From: Macrobrachium rosenbergii
Taxonomy: Eukaryota; Arthropoda; Malacostraca; Decapoda; Palaemonidae
NCBI RefSeq assembly: GCF_040412425.1
Contig: NC_089755.1
Coordinates: 50,556,798-50,620,797, forward strand
Length of the DNA: 64,000 nt
Direction of reading: 5' to 3'
The position numbers were made by a program, and so were the translations under genes. Numbering within the stretch: position 1 is the first letter of the stretch; every line of letters starts with the position of its first letter. Shown piece after piece: positions 39,692-52,060 of this stretch. Below the pieces are notes generated by a model. That model was not told the origin of the DNA and searched no databases. It worked only from the letters and a program-made list of their open reading frames with translations.

Positions 39692-39724
39692 ATATTTTTT
39701 TCTACACATCGCCAAACCTACTTG

Positions 39725-40012
39725 AACCCCGTAGGGTCGAAGTGCCGTCAGTGCACCTCATGCGGTACACTGTAGGCTTTACTTAAGATTCTTCGCAGCG
39801 TCCCTTCGGTTCCTAGCTGCAACTCCTTTCATTTTTTTTACTGTACCTCCGTTCATATTCTCTTTCTTCCATCTTACTTTCCACCCTCTGTTTCATAGTA
39901 CAACCTCCTGTTACACATTTCAAACCTTCTTACTCTCAATTTCCCTTTCAACGCAGAATGATCTCGTATGTCCCAGCGCTTGGTCTTTGGCCAAAAATTT
40001 ATAGTCCATTCC
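39725..40012 (+). mobile_element. Interspersed retroelement-like family X, copy 2
   Basis: Carries the same landmarks as copy 1 (GTCAGTGCACCTCATGCGGT, CATCTTACTTTCCACCCTCT, GTCCCAGCGCTTGG). About 15-20 bp around the central CTCTCCTAACAATTG-type segment are missing compared with the 59.5 kb copy. It faces copy 3 about 690 bp away in the opposite orientation, so the pair could fold together in a transcript. Confidence 0.65.
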
Positions 40013-40082
40013 AAACCACCTTGAATTCATCTGACCAATGATTAGTTTGTGGTTTAATTCAAGTAAATATATCTATGATCGA

Positions 40083-40335
40083 AATTTACGTTTCCCGTTT
40101 TCTGTTTCCCAATCAGATAAGAAAATACATGGCAGAATATCCATCCCTCCGGTTTGGCCAAAAGCCTTCCTCTTTCGTCACTCTCCGCCAGCTGAACAAG
40201 CGTCGTGATTTCCCTCAACAAGGCTTTACATCACGCAACGCGACTGTTTCTTTTTTTCCGACATGGTGCCTGCCACTAAGGGGGATTATCCGGTGGAGGA
40301 ACATCGGAATTTTACCTGCACGTAGTTCCTTTTAT
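40083..40335. repeat. Diverged duplication, copy a (partner at 43.0-43.3 kb)
   Basis: Shares, in order, CCAGCTGAACAAGC, GTGATTTCCC, GGGGGATTATCCG, TTTTACCTGC and TTCCTTTTATCC with 43015-43280. The open frame here (40075-40344) is not preserved in the partner, so the similarity does not argue for coding. Confidence 0.45.
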
Positions 40336-40697
40336 CCCCGGTAAATTTGCCTTTGTGGTAAAGTGAAGAGGCGGTTTTCTTTGTCAAAGAACAGGGCGGG
40401 GAGCAAATTTTATTGCAGAAAATGCTTTTCATTTTGGTTTACGTTTCCTGTCAAAAGGAGGACTCGTTACCTTCGTGTTATTCCGATTTACTCTCGGTAT
40501 GTCAGTCTTCAGATGTAATGAACTGAGGAATATCAGCTTTGAAGAGTCTGAAATGTTTTTTGTAAAATTAGATGAGGGGCCCTGGTTTGGTATATCAGTG
40601 TATCCCATTTTTAAAGAATTTTTTGTACCGAACTTTACTAAAAATTTTAGAGGAGGGGCTGATTTTCACACGATGAAAAAATGGCCTTTTAAAACGT

Positions 40698-40992
40698 ATT
40701 GAATTGAATTGAATACAGAATTTAGGCCAAAGGCCAAGCGCTGGGACCTGTGAGGTCATTCAGCGCTGAAACGGAAATTGACAATAAAAGGTGTGAAAGG
40801 TGTAACAGGAGGAAAACCTCAAAGCAGTTGCACTATGAATTAATTGTTAGGAGAGGGTGGAAAGTAAGATGGAAGAAAGAGAATAGGAAAGGAGATACAG
40901 TAAAGGGAACGAAAGGGGTTGCAGCTAGGGGCCGAAGGCACGCTGCAAAGTACCTTTAGTAATGCCTGCAGTGCACCGCGTGAGGTGCCCTG
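40698..40992 (-). mobile_element. Interspersed retroelement-like family X, copy 3 (inverted)
   Basis: Reverse-complement copy starting with the pentamer tail TTGAATTGAATTGAATAC, then GGCCAAAGGCCAAGCGCTGG, GAGGTCATTCAGCGCTGAAA, AGGAGGAAAACCTCAAAGCA, GGTTGCAGCTAGGGGCCGAA and GTGCACCGCGTGAGGTG. It looks nearly full length. The 70-codon frame inside it (40750-40959) is a by-product of the repeat and not a gene. Confidence 0.7.
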
Positions 40993-41138
40993 ATTCACAA
41001 AGTATTCAAAATGTAATTTGCTTCAAAATATTTTTAACCTCAGAATCTAAGTCTTCAAAATATATAATGATATGATTATTCATTTTTTCAAAACATTAAT
41101 TAACTATTAGCCCAATGACGACGATTAAGGTCTATGAA

Positions 41139-41140
<2 letters not shown>

Positions 41141-41190
<50 letters not shown>
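41141..41190. repeat. (CT)n microsatellite
   Basis: Perfect (CT)n, 50 bp. Confidence 0.95.
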
Positions 41191-41191
<1 letters not shown>

Positions 41192-42810
41192 CAGCAGCGT
41201 TAGCAAAAAACAGTAGTCATCTCTCTGTGGTATATCATCAAAAGTTCTCTTTTCAGAAAAAGGTACTTTTATCCTTTAGACGTTTCTTTCGTCTCCTTCA
41301 CTCCTATGGTACTTCATCACAATTTTTTCCCCCCTGAAAAGGAACCGCTTCCGTGGATGGTCGGTTTTCTGCTCAGTCTCATTTTGTAGTGGCTCTGTAG
41401 TGGCTCAACGCTATCTGGCTCTTTCAGTCATCCGCGGAACTCTTCGTGAGCCAAATGTTTTTTGTCGTGAGTGTTCACATTCCGTTTCTTTAAGGGAAAA
41501 GGATGTTCCTTAGAAAATGTAACTTGAACCTTCGTTTTAGACTTCGAAGATTTCCTTTTGGGGTTTTCTACTCCGTTTGCTCATTGTGTGGGAGCCATGA
41601 CTGTTTTGTCAGCTTGATGATTAAACATTTTCAGGAATTTTTTGTATTCGCTTTTAATCCTTATTACTTGAATAAATTCCTAACACCGCACTATCTTCAG
41701 TTGATGATTGTGCCGAAAATGTAATTTTATAATATATCGTTAAACTAAAATCGGAATGATGTTTATTCATTCGTTAGCCTTTTAATATAACAGGTTTTCT
41801 ATAACGTCTGCCTTTTAGTAATGTTTAAATGTGAACAAGGAAATCATTTACAATTCTCAATATGAAATCGGATATGCTTTGTCGTTACCAAGGGAGTATT
41901 TTCATTCTTTACACAATTCTCTGTATAGAACTTGATTGCATTGCTTAGAAATAGTTTCCTTATAAAGTACAGACGTAAACTTTCAGTGGGGCCCTTAAGT
42001 TATACAACATCCAGTGTAACTTCCTTTTGTAGTAGAAAAAACTAATAAAAATTTCCCCATTCGCACAGGATCATGCTAGATACGAGTAAGGGAAAGTTGG
42101 TCGACTTTCATTTGTTCAAAGACCTCTTGGTATCTAGTATCGTTGTCCTGGATGTCTCAGAGGCATTTGCTGGGATCGGACTCTGGGATTTGCCAGTCAA
42201 ACTTTGCTGAGGATTGGACGCAGGCTTACGCTAGTCAAACTTCCCGTGCTACTTTGTCCAGAAAAAAGTAGTTTATCTAAGGCGCTCTAATAGCTCTTCC
42301 CATTTCTATGTGAAACACCGTCCGCTCATTGTCAAGTATTTCTCTTCCTTTCGTAAACAACACATGATCAGAATTTTAGTTTTCCGTGTGTGAAGGTGAA
42401 GTGAAGGACTTGGATTGCCTTTGGTCAGAGGTGGAGAAATAGTTTTATATTAACAGTAAAAAGAGTAAAAAGGGGACACTTATGAGATAAACAGCTGGTA
42501 TTCTATGAATACATCAATAAATTCTGCAGTGCATTCCAGAACCTCACTGCATACACTATAGAATAATTATACCGCTTAATCACTATTAAGATTATCAGTA
42601 AAGATTTTTTTAACGAGCTCTGAAATTGCCAAGAATTAACATGGGACTTAATTACTGGATGCGATTGCATTGTCTTCGCAGGGAATGGTTGGCATTTTGC
42701 TTCAGAGGGAAATCTAATTTGCTTGTTCTGTTCTCTTGTTTTTGCGTAGTGCATGTGTGGCCAGGACGATGGAATTCATACCATCCTGTGTATATTATAG
42801 TTTCCATTCC
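41191..42810. other. Non-coding, no gene seen
   Basis: AT-rich unique sequence; no frame longer than about 83 codons and none with motifs. Confidence 0.5.
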
Positions 42811-42832
42811 TTTTTTTTTTTTTTTTTTTTTT
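42811..42832. repeat. T-run of 22
   Basis: Uninterrupted T22. Possible minus-strand poly-A remnant; no retroelement body recognised beside it. Confidence 0.9.
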
Positions 42833-43014
42833 GCTCTAGACAATTTGGTTGACGTTGCTGGGAAGTAACTCCCCCAACTTTATAACAAATGAATTTTGCT
42901 GCCATTACATCATAGTTTCATATTCGTGCATTGACTTGCGTGGTTTTATCATAACTATGAAGGGGGATAATTATCCTTTTTCAATCGATATGAATGCTCC
43001 TTTATTTCATAATT

Positions 43015-43275
43015 CATTCATACTGACAGAAGGCGTAAACAGCGTAAGTTATTTTTCCATTCTCAGTTTCCATTACCCCAATTTCCTTAAGCTCCTTCCT
43101 CCATCCAACTCGCTACCGGCTGAACAATTTCCGTGATTTCCCCCCAACTGTGTTCCGCAGCTTGAAACAGGGATGGGTTTTTTTGTGTACAGTCCAGCGC
43201 AAGCCGGCGAAAGGGGATTATCCGAAATAAAAACAGAGGAAGGTTTACCTGCGTGAAATTCTCTTTACGTCCAGT

Positions 43276-43301
<26 letters not shown>
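43015..43301. repeat. Diverged duplication, copy b, ending in poly-A
   Basis: Partner of 40083-40335: CCGGCTGAACAATTTCCGTG, AAGGGGATTATCCG, AGGTTTACCTGCGTG and TTCTCTTTACGTCC in the same order. It then ends in a run of 23 A (43279-43301). The poly-A suggests that the repeated unit could be the end of a retroelement on the plus strand. Confidence 0.45.
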
Positions 43302-43308
<7 letters not shown>

Positions 43309-43796
43309 TAAGAACGAAAAACTTGAGAAGGTTTCTTCCTCCTCCTCATGCCACCCATGATCAGATAATGGAGCGCTGAGTTTGGCATTAACGCCACTTC
43401 TAAAAAGGATTAGGTTTGACTGAAAGTTGCAACGAACTGTAGCAGTTCAGTGCTAGGTGCATGGTTCAAAGTAAGACTCGAAATTCAGTGGATGAAGGAC
43501 TTTTTGCTTTCGGTTGCTAGAAAGAACGCTGAACGGTTATGCGAATCAAATACAGTATTTTTTTTTAACCATCATTGTTTTCCGTCACCATTTTCCTTAT
43601 CAGCTTCAAAGGGCTTAGGGCTTCAGATGTTACGTAGTTTATATCACCCTTCCATAAGTTCAGTATCACCTTAAAGGCATCATGAAGGGTATTTTGAACG
43701 GATATCTATTCTAACTCTATGTAAAATACAAGGGCCTCTGGGATCTTGTTCAGTGGTAGTTTATTTCGAGAATAAACAGTCTCAGTAGAGATACAA

Positions 43797-44870
<1,074 letters not shown>

Positions 44871-44903
44871 TTTTTTTTTTTTTTTTTTTGCCATGCCCCT
44901 AGC

Positions 44904-44960
44904 TTAGGTTAGGTTAGGTTGGGTCGGCTTACGTTAGGTTGGTGGGTCGGCTTAGGTTAA
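44904..44960 (+). repeat. Degenerate telomere-like (TTAGG)n tract
   Basis: Three perfect TTAGG units (44904-44918) are followed by degenerate units (GGGTCGGCTTACGTTAGG, GGTGGGTCGGCTTAGGTTA). TTAGG is the usual arthropod telomere repeat. A run of 20 T lies just to the left (44871-44889). The flanks are ordinary non-coding DNA, so this is interstitial. Confidence 0.55.
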
Positions 44961-45274
44961 GAAAATGAACCCACTGAAATTTGGGTATGGGAAACATAAT
45001 GAGATTATTTTCAAGAGAAGTCTATGGTTAGTTTATAAGATATGGCGCCCCGCTTTTTTCAAGGAAAGGTCTCGGTACTCGGTTACATCTCGAGAAAATG
45101 CCAGCCGGACAGGGAAGGTGGACTCGTTCTTCTGCCTCGTGAGTACTTGGGTGAGTTAACCACAGAGAGGCCAGATATCTATTGGGCCAACGTTCTCATC
45201 CCAAGTTTTGCTGAGAATCGGATGTCCAACGCCTTTTCAGGCCACCCTACCTTAGAAGGAAAAGGTCTTTGGCT

Positions 45275-45488
<214 letters not shown>

Positions 45489-45489
45489 G

Positions 45490-45682
45490 TTGTTGCGTCA
45501 CTTTGTGCCGTTTAGAGTATATGATACTTGATTCACTATATAGGAGACCAAGTTCGATTCCCGAGCCAGGCGGAACAATATGGGCTCGTTCCCATTGAAC
45601 CCATTGGCCCCCAGTTAACCCAAGCGCTGAAGTAGATAAGTGGTAGTTAAACAACTGTCGCGGGTCTCGACCACGGGGTAAA
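45490..45682 (+). mobile_element. tRNA-derived SINE-like element next to (TA)n
   Basis: Box B-like AGTTCGATTCCCG lies at 45551-45563, with a box A-like TGCCGTTTAGAG about 45 bases upstream (around 45507). This is the spacing expected for a tRNA-type Pol III promoter. A non-tRNA body follows (CAGGCGGAACAATATGGGCT, AACTGTCGCGGGTCTCGACC) to about 45682. The left side abuts a ~100-bp (TA)n array. I see no poly-A tail. Relation to decapod SINEs is from memory. Confidence 0.5.
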
Positions 45683-46007
45683 TGGAAGTCCGTTTTATCT
45701 ACTGTACAGTGATATTCCTTTTATATACACCAGTATATACAACCGCTTACGTAAGAACGCGAATGTACGATTTTGTAGGCGTTTCCTTCATGAAGCGCAC
45801 GCGCCCTAGAGGGAGCAAATGTTTGCTCCAGGGCGATGAATGGGAGGCAGTTCTTCACGCCGGGGCAATTCCACTTACTATGTTAGTGAGAATTATTGCT
45901 GGTCGTTGCCATCTCCTTACATCAGGGAATGAAGTGCTGAAATGTGAAAGACTTGAATGAGCCTGGTTACGAGCGATCGACCTTAATCTTTTCCTTTATC
46001 GGTGTTT

Positions 46008-46008
<1 letters not shown>

Positions 46009-46062
<54 letters not shown>

Positions 46063-46064
46063 AT

Positions 46065-46109
<45 letters not shown>

Positions 46110-46123
46110 ATAATATTATGTAT

Positions 46124-46171
<48 letters not shown>
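46009..46171. repeat. (TC)n followed by two (TA)n arrays
   Basis: (TC)n 46009-46060, (TA)n 46069-46106, then GTCATAATATTATGTATTAT, then (TA)n 46128-46171. Confidence 0.95.
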
Positions 46172-46174
<3 letters not shown>

Positions 46175-46270
46175 CTTTAAGCTGTGTACCACTATAAGGG
46201 GGGTGGCAGCAAATATGTACTTCATATCAGTTACTGTCACAGTCATACTTTTATGTATAAATCAAGGAAC

Positions 46271-46271
<1 letters not shown>

Positions 46272-46342
<71 letters not shown>
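46272..46342. repeat. (TC)n microsatellite
   Basis: Perfect (CT)n, 71 bp. Confidence 0.95.
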
Positions 46343-46346
<4 letters not shown>

Positions 46347-47596
46347 AGGAAACTTAGGAAACTCCAGCAGCTGTTTCCTGCACCTACGCAGAGACGCCTC
46401 TTGACGTGACAGCCCAAGTTCATCCTAACACGTCATTAATTATAATTTTATCATTGCTGTCATGTTTTATTGTCTCCTCTTATCAGGATTACTTTGATGA
46501 GAGCCAAAAGTGCACGAGAGATGTTAATTGAATCCTGAATATCCACGGGTGCTACCATGGTTGATTTCACCTCTATATTAGTTCTGAGAGTTCGTCATTG
46601 GAGGTCTTATTTATCTACTGCATTTAAGGTTTGGACGTGTCAACCGTGACTTCTATACATTGCTGTGTTCAGATTCCGCATACCAACACGCGACAGTAAT
46701 TATCGTTATTTACTCTTGCATTTACTGTCATGCTGACGGTGTTTTCCATTTTCTCTTTCACATTCCCTTGCCAACAATCCACAATAACTTCTGCTATCAC
46801 GCTCATATTTTGTCTATCATGCTTTCTGTATATTCTTCTACCAACAATTCACAGTAATTGTTATTTCGATATTTTCTTTTTCTTTTTAGATTTCTTATTT
46901 ATTTTCTGACCCATTCTGTTCTCTATAAAATGAAGCTCGATTGCGCCTGAAAGTCGTCCTCCAAAATTATCTGCCATATCGAAGAATGGAGTGGAACATT
47001 TAGGGGCTAAATTGCTACGCGTTCCGCATTTGCTCGTTTTTGCATTCCTCCTCCTCCTCCTCCTCCTCCTCCTCCTCCTCCTCATTGTTATCAGCTTCTC
47101 TTTCTATTCTATTCCTCCTTTATATTGAAAATCCAAGTCAGTTAAGAAAAAAATATAGTCATTACAGGTTTCATTATGAAAAGAGAATCGCTTAACTGGA
47201 CGTCAGGAGAAAAAAAAAAGGCAGAGGTGGGTCGATGTCTATTGAGGCTGAACTGCAAATATTAGTTACAGGTATAGAATATACCTGAATATCACTGCAG
47301 TAATTATATACTAGCTATAACAAAAGTAAATTGTGAACTGATCGCCGACAGTTATGATGAAAGAGTTATCCTTTTTTTTAAAAAACCGGAAAGACAATGC
47401 AGTCAACACAAAAGCAACGCCATTAATCAGAATCCGTGAGAATGCTTGCTTGCTATTGTCAGCGCTGAACGACCCCTTTTTTGATGGAAGATATTATCTG
47501 ATGAATGAAATGGACCTATTGACTCTTATTTGACTCGCCTTTTCATTTCATGAACAGGCTGAAGGAGATTACTGAACAAAGGGATTATTGGGGAAG
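46343..47596. other. Non-coding, no gene seen
   Basis: One (CTC)n array; otherwise unremarkable up to the long hairpin. Confidence 0.5.
47048..47084. repeat. (CTC)n microsatellite
   Basis: Perfect (CTC)n, 37 bp. Confidence 0.95.
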
Positions 47597-47779
47597 CAAA
47601 TCCAAACTTATGTAAATGTATCTGTATTTAAAGATAATCAGTACAGCTAGCTTTCGGGAATCTGTTCGATTCCCCTTTTTCAATCTCACTGATTGAAAAA
47701 GGGAATCAAAGAGATTCCCGAGAGATATCTGTACAGATCTATCTTTAAATATATGTGCATTTATCTAAATGCGGATTTG
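47597..47779. repeat. Long imperfect hairpin with ~84-bp arms
   Basis: A single inverted repeat centred at 47688, with GCAAATCC at the left edge and GGATTTG at the right. Arms share ATTTAAAGATA, CAGTACAG/CTGTACAG, CGGGAATCT, GATTCCC and TTTTTCAATC with their complements; the apex is CAATCTCACTGATTG. There is almost no loop. It could be a small MITE or a hairpin-RNA locus. No open frame. Confidence 0.7.
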
Positions 47780-47963
47780 TATCTCCATTTGAAGATTCAT
47801 GCTACTATGAGTATTTTTTAAAGGGGTTATTCCTAGAGGTGAGTTAGGAAGAGACGACTCAAAATATGAAAGTATCTGGGCTTGAAAGCAGTCAAGCAGC
47901 TGGAACAGAGGTTCTCAATGTGGTAGTGCTTTCGTGGAGTGTTTAGACGTCTGGTATGAATGA

Positions 47964-47967
<4 letters not shown>

Positions 47968-48034
<67 letters not shown>
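47968..48034. repeat. (GA)n microsatellite
   Basis: Perfect (GA)n, 67 bp. Confidence 0.95.
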
Positions 48035-48037
<3 letters not shown>

Positions 48038-50516
48038 GACAGTTATATTTTATATGTGTATGTTAGGTAGGTTCAAGCTTTCACAAAAGGTCATTATACA
48101 GTCCTTTTGTATTTATATTTTTTATAAAACATAACATGGCCCTGCATTGTTGGTTTAGTGATGACTTCCATAATAATGGCATTACCATTTCTAACAATTG
48201 ATTATATGTACTGAAGTCTTACTTATGAGAGTTAAATCTTAATATATTACCATTCTCGGATGAGAGCGTGTCTGAAAGGGTTAAGTGTCGATGGTCCGGT
48301 AATTCTAGGGTACTTGCAGGGAAAACAGTTGAGAACCTGAGCTTGAATATTATTAAAACCAGAATAGCATTAGCATTCACAAACAGATCTTGCATTATCA
48401 TATAATTATTACCAATAAACTAGTCAGACAATAAATTATAAGCAATACGGATTCCCAGAGGATAAAATTCCGGCCGGTTTGGCAGATGATAACTCTGGAG
48501 TGTAAAGGATAAAACGCTATAATTAAGACGAGAATTAATCACACTGAGCTGGGCCGGGAAGGTAGGAGGAAGGGGTGGTGATGGGGGGGGAGGGTCGCTT
48601 GAGTAATTGGGCTAAAAGATGCTGGTGAAGGAGAGCCATGATTCTCATGTCCGGAGAATCTCCTCGTCCAGTGTGAGAATCGGGGAAAGTGAGAAAGGGA
48701 AATATACTGACGTGTCCTTAAGAGATATTGAATGTTGTTTACCCTTGTTTCTACGTAAAAGATTGTTTAGCTATATTGTGAAAGCGTTGCCGGATTTCAG
48801 AGGGCTTTTTGCAGACACGGTAAGTCATCGTCAGTGAAAGAAATTGGCTGAATTTTTTTTTATACAGTCTGAACAGAAGGTGAAATTCCATCAGTATGGT
48901 ATATCTCAGAAACTTACTGCCCAATTGTAGTGACAATTAAAGCAAAAATTACGTTAAAATCAAGACGAACAAGAATAAAAACTGGCTGACAATCGGGAAT
49001 TTTTTCCAATGTCTTTTTTAAAATTTACCTCAGTACCTTAAAAGTTAATACTAATCATTTTTTACTCTTTCAGGAGAGGTGAGTCATGTCCCGTGTTCTA
49101 AGGTTTATTACAAGCGATCTGAATGTGGGTGGTAATCTCAGAACTTTCCAAAGCGTCCCGCTTGGCTGTAAGGTAAGTCTGAATGTAGTAAATGAAAATG
49201 ACACCAGGTTACAGTAGTGTTGAGAATCAGCCAAACATTTTTCCTTTAGTATTTATAATTATTGCAAGTCACTGAAATGTTTTTAGGACATTAATTCGTC
49301 TAGGGTTTTGGTGCACCCTTACCTGTCATGTGGAATATTGTTCTATAGGAATTTGCATATGGTTCCTATCTTCAAATTTCTACCCAGGGATTAAAGTGAA
49401 ATTTTAGAAACTCTCCTGGATTTTAGGGCCTTATTATTCTCAGGTAGATCCTCTTTCCTCGTTGGAACATACATGTGGGTGTTTGATTTTGTATTAAGAA
49501 CACCCACTTGTGCGCTCACACACACTCGCACACAGAGATATGACACCTCTCCATCATTAGGAATAGCAAAATAGAAAAACGACAAGAGCACAGTTTATGT
49601 AAATGTCATGCGAAGTTTTCTGCCGCAAGCCTTTGGACCGAGGATTGTTTGTATCTTTACCGAGGCACCCTGGGTGCCGTGTGTGTGAGAATTGTATTTT
49701 TTATCGATGAAACGAGTGTGTCCTCTTTCTGTGACGACCTCTGGGTACAAGGCCATGGAGCGAGCATAATCCTCACGTAAACAGGACACGGAATGAGCAT
49801 AATTTCCGCGGGGGGAGACAGATCCTCTCGTTATCTCCCGATGATGATTTATTCTTCTCTGTGGGACTTGGAAAAGTTGACATAAATCTCCAAGATCTTT
49901 ATTAGGATGGTGATTCAGTTTTATCTAGAAGCGAAGTCTTAATATAGGTGTATTTTCCCCAGAGCGAGCATCATTTAACAGCCAGTTGAACAAGAGACTT
50001 AAGTGGGCGTAAACCATGAGTGATTTAGTGAATATTTGCGTCAAATGTCTCAATTTCGCTTTTCGTAGTTCTTTTAGTGCCCATTCATCCACGGTATAGC
50101 GGACACTACGATTACATAGCGAGAAATTTTTGTAACAGGGTAACACATACATACACACAAAAATTATGCATGATACATAAGAGATAAAAGCAACATATTA
50201 ACATTAAATTCGTCCATAGTTTAAAGAATAATAAGATTACATGTATCTGTCAGATAAGTCTCTCGAGATCAGAAAAGATAGTAAGGATGCATTGGCGAGA
50301 CACGTACTCAGCCCCTCATTTCTGCGGGGAGAATCCACTAATGAATAATGTATACAGAACTTAATTACTCGTTTACTCGTAGGCATTACGGTTGAGTAGC
50401 ACCCTTGCTCGATTGTATGCGCCTTTCGTCTGTCGTAAAGTTGTCATGACCATCATAATACTCCCGAGGTGTTTACGACCATGTTTGTTTGTTCGTGCTG
50501 TTGAATGTACAAGGAA
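48035..50516. other. Non-coding; downstream (in gene sense) of the 51.3 kb exon
   Basis: I looked on the minus strand for a second exon after the candidate exon and found none with both splice sites and a recognisable protein. It is probably intronic. Confidence 0.4.
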
Positions 50517-50982
50517 GTTTTTCCCCACGGATTGTAGCTGCTGTTGTATTTGTACTTGCTTATGTGGCATAATTCTGAAGAAAATTATTGTGAAACAATT
50601 TTTTTCAGAAGTCAGCATAAGGACCAAATTTTTCTTTTTCTTAAAAGAATTCATTAAAAGTAAATCTCATGTACATTTGCTTCCTGTGAGAAGATAACGG
50701 ACGCCGCTGACTAAAAGCTTATATTTCGAAAATGGCATAGTTTTTTTGTAGTTATGCATTTTTCCCCTCGGAGTGTAGCTGCTGTCGTATTTGTATATAC
50801 TTGTGTGGCATTCTTCTGATGAAAATGATTGTGAAACAATTTGTTTCAGAAGTCAACATAAGGACCAAATTTTTCCTTTTCTTAAAAGAATTCATTAAAA
50901 CTGAATCTTTTATACATTTGCTTTCTGTGAGAGATGACGGACACCGCTGACTAAAAGCTTATATTTCGAAAATGGCATATAA
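50517..50982. repeat. Tandem duplication, two ~221-bp units at a 241-bp offset
   Basis: Unit 1 (50519-50740) and unit 2 (50760-50980) share GTAGCTGCTGT, AGGACCAAATTTTTC, TTAAAAGAATTCATTAAAA, GCTGACTAAAAGCTTATATT and TCGAAAATGGCATA in order. By eye they are about 88% identical. The pair lies just downstream (in gene sense) of the candidate exon's donor, so inside its presumed first intron. Confidence 0.8.
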
Positions 50983-51114
50983 AAAAAAAACAAGAAAAAA
51001 AAGGCGAAATGTATGCCTCTTGAGTAAACGAGAGAGACACGGCAAAACGAAATGAGGACAAATGTCTTTTATCTCTCGCTTCTCCTTCGAGCGAGAGATT
51101 TGAGGAGCACTCAC

Positions 51115-51301
51115 CTGCATGCAGAGTGATGATGACGGAGGCAGTAATCAGAAGGAGACATCCTGCAATCATGGGACGCGCTCCCAGGATGGAGGGACGC
51201 CTCAGCCGGAGCCAGGGGAGACACGTCATTCTCCTGACGTCCTTCCGCTTCTTCTTCTTCTCCTTCTTCAGCAGCGCCACGTCGCATTCGTCTTCTTTCA
51301 T
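51115..51301 (-). CDS. Candidate first coding exon of a type II (signal-anchor) membrane protein; partial gene
   Basis: Seen: an ATG directly after an in-frame TAA opens 62 codons that end one base before CAG|GTGAGT, a near-ideal splice donor (last exon base 51115, intron phase 1). The peptide has an acidic start, a lysine-rich stretch (residues 12-20), then a basic cluster LRLRRPSILGAR (31-42) followed by about 19 hydrophobic residues PMIAGCLLLITASVIITLHA (43-62). Codons are GC-rich with many G/C third positions, unlike the AT-rich surroundings. A second ATG (residue 25) has A at -3 and would give a compact basic-tail plus anchor start typical of Golgi glycosyl- or sulfotransferases. Known: such enzymes often have a short first exon holding only tail and anchor. 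Inferred: a type II Golgi/ER protein whose luminal domain lies in downstream (lower-coordinate) exons, none of which I could identify. The exact family is unknown. A cleaved signal peptide is less likely, since no cleavage site lies within the exon. Confidence 0.55.
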
Positions 51302-51749
51302 TTATCCGAGTGCACGAGCGACTGACTGTCAGGTTCACAATTAGGTTTCTTTCAAATGCCCCCTTTTTCTTCCACCGCCTTGCATTAGCTAAAAGCCGGT
51401 CATTTTTCTAAACTTCGTTCCTTTCAGTGTCACATTTTTGTCCTTTTTTTTTTTTTTAGATTTTGGCGCTCCTTAAGACACAGTCACGGCATTAGGAGGT
51501 GGTCGGGATTTTGATTATTGTTATTAAAAGGCAAAGTTGGTGTTTTGATTATCAGTAAAATATTATATTAGTTTGATGACAGTGCTAGCAAGAAATACTC
51601 TCGTATGCTATACATTATCATGCGGCCAGTGGACTCGTCGTTTCAAAAGCAGATGTAACAAAAGATTTGTCAATGTTCTTTTCCAAAATTAAACATTAGT
51701 GTCATTATCTCTTTTTTTTTTTTTTTTGTTCGATAAACTATCGCAGCGA

Positions 51750-52060
51750 CAACTTAATAGCCCGGTTCAGTCCATTTCCACGTCAGAAAACTCCTCCTTC
51801 AGAAGCCGTCGATCTGGCATCCATCGTGATTCGGATAACCCCGGAAATCCCTTCCCATTTCAGGGAAGAACCACGAACGCCTAAATCGACGGTGCTGGTG
51901 TACACGCACCTCTCAATCCAGCGTCGAAGAAGCAGCGCCCACGCAGCGGTGTTTCTGAAGATTTAGTCTTTCTCTCTCTCTCTTCGTGGGCGTCCAATGC
52001 CTCCCTCGCACGCACGCTCTCGGGCATTCTTTCCCCTGCGAAGGAAAACAAGCATTATTG
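51750..52060 (-). promoter_or_regulatory. Possible upstream control region or 5' UTR exon of the 51.3 kb gene
   Basis: This stretch is visibly richer in G+C and CpG than its neighbours and lies 450-750 bp upstream of the candidate ATG exon. On the minus strand GAG|GTGCGT (exon end at 51910) could be a 5' UTR donor, and CTTTTAG at about 51399 a weak acceptor before the ATG exon. Nearer the ATG, the minus strand has an initiator-like TCAGTC at about 51325, so transcription might instead start there. No TATA box is evident. Base composition and motif matches are the only support. Confidence 0.2.

Noticed and set aside
44904..44960. True chromosome end
   Set aside because: Only about three exact TTAGG units, with ordinary DNA on both sides.
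45682..45960. 92-codon ATG frame with a hydrophobic start resembling a signal peptide
   Set aside because: It begins in the SINE-like tail and has no cleavage-site or domain support; likely chance.
47669..47686. Box B-like TGTTCGATTCCC followed by TTTTT inside the 47.6 kb hairpin
   Set aside because: No box A at proper spacing upstream; the match falls in the hairpin arm and is probably coincidental.
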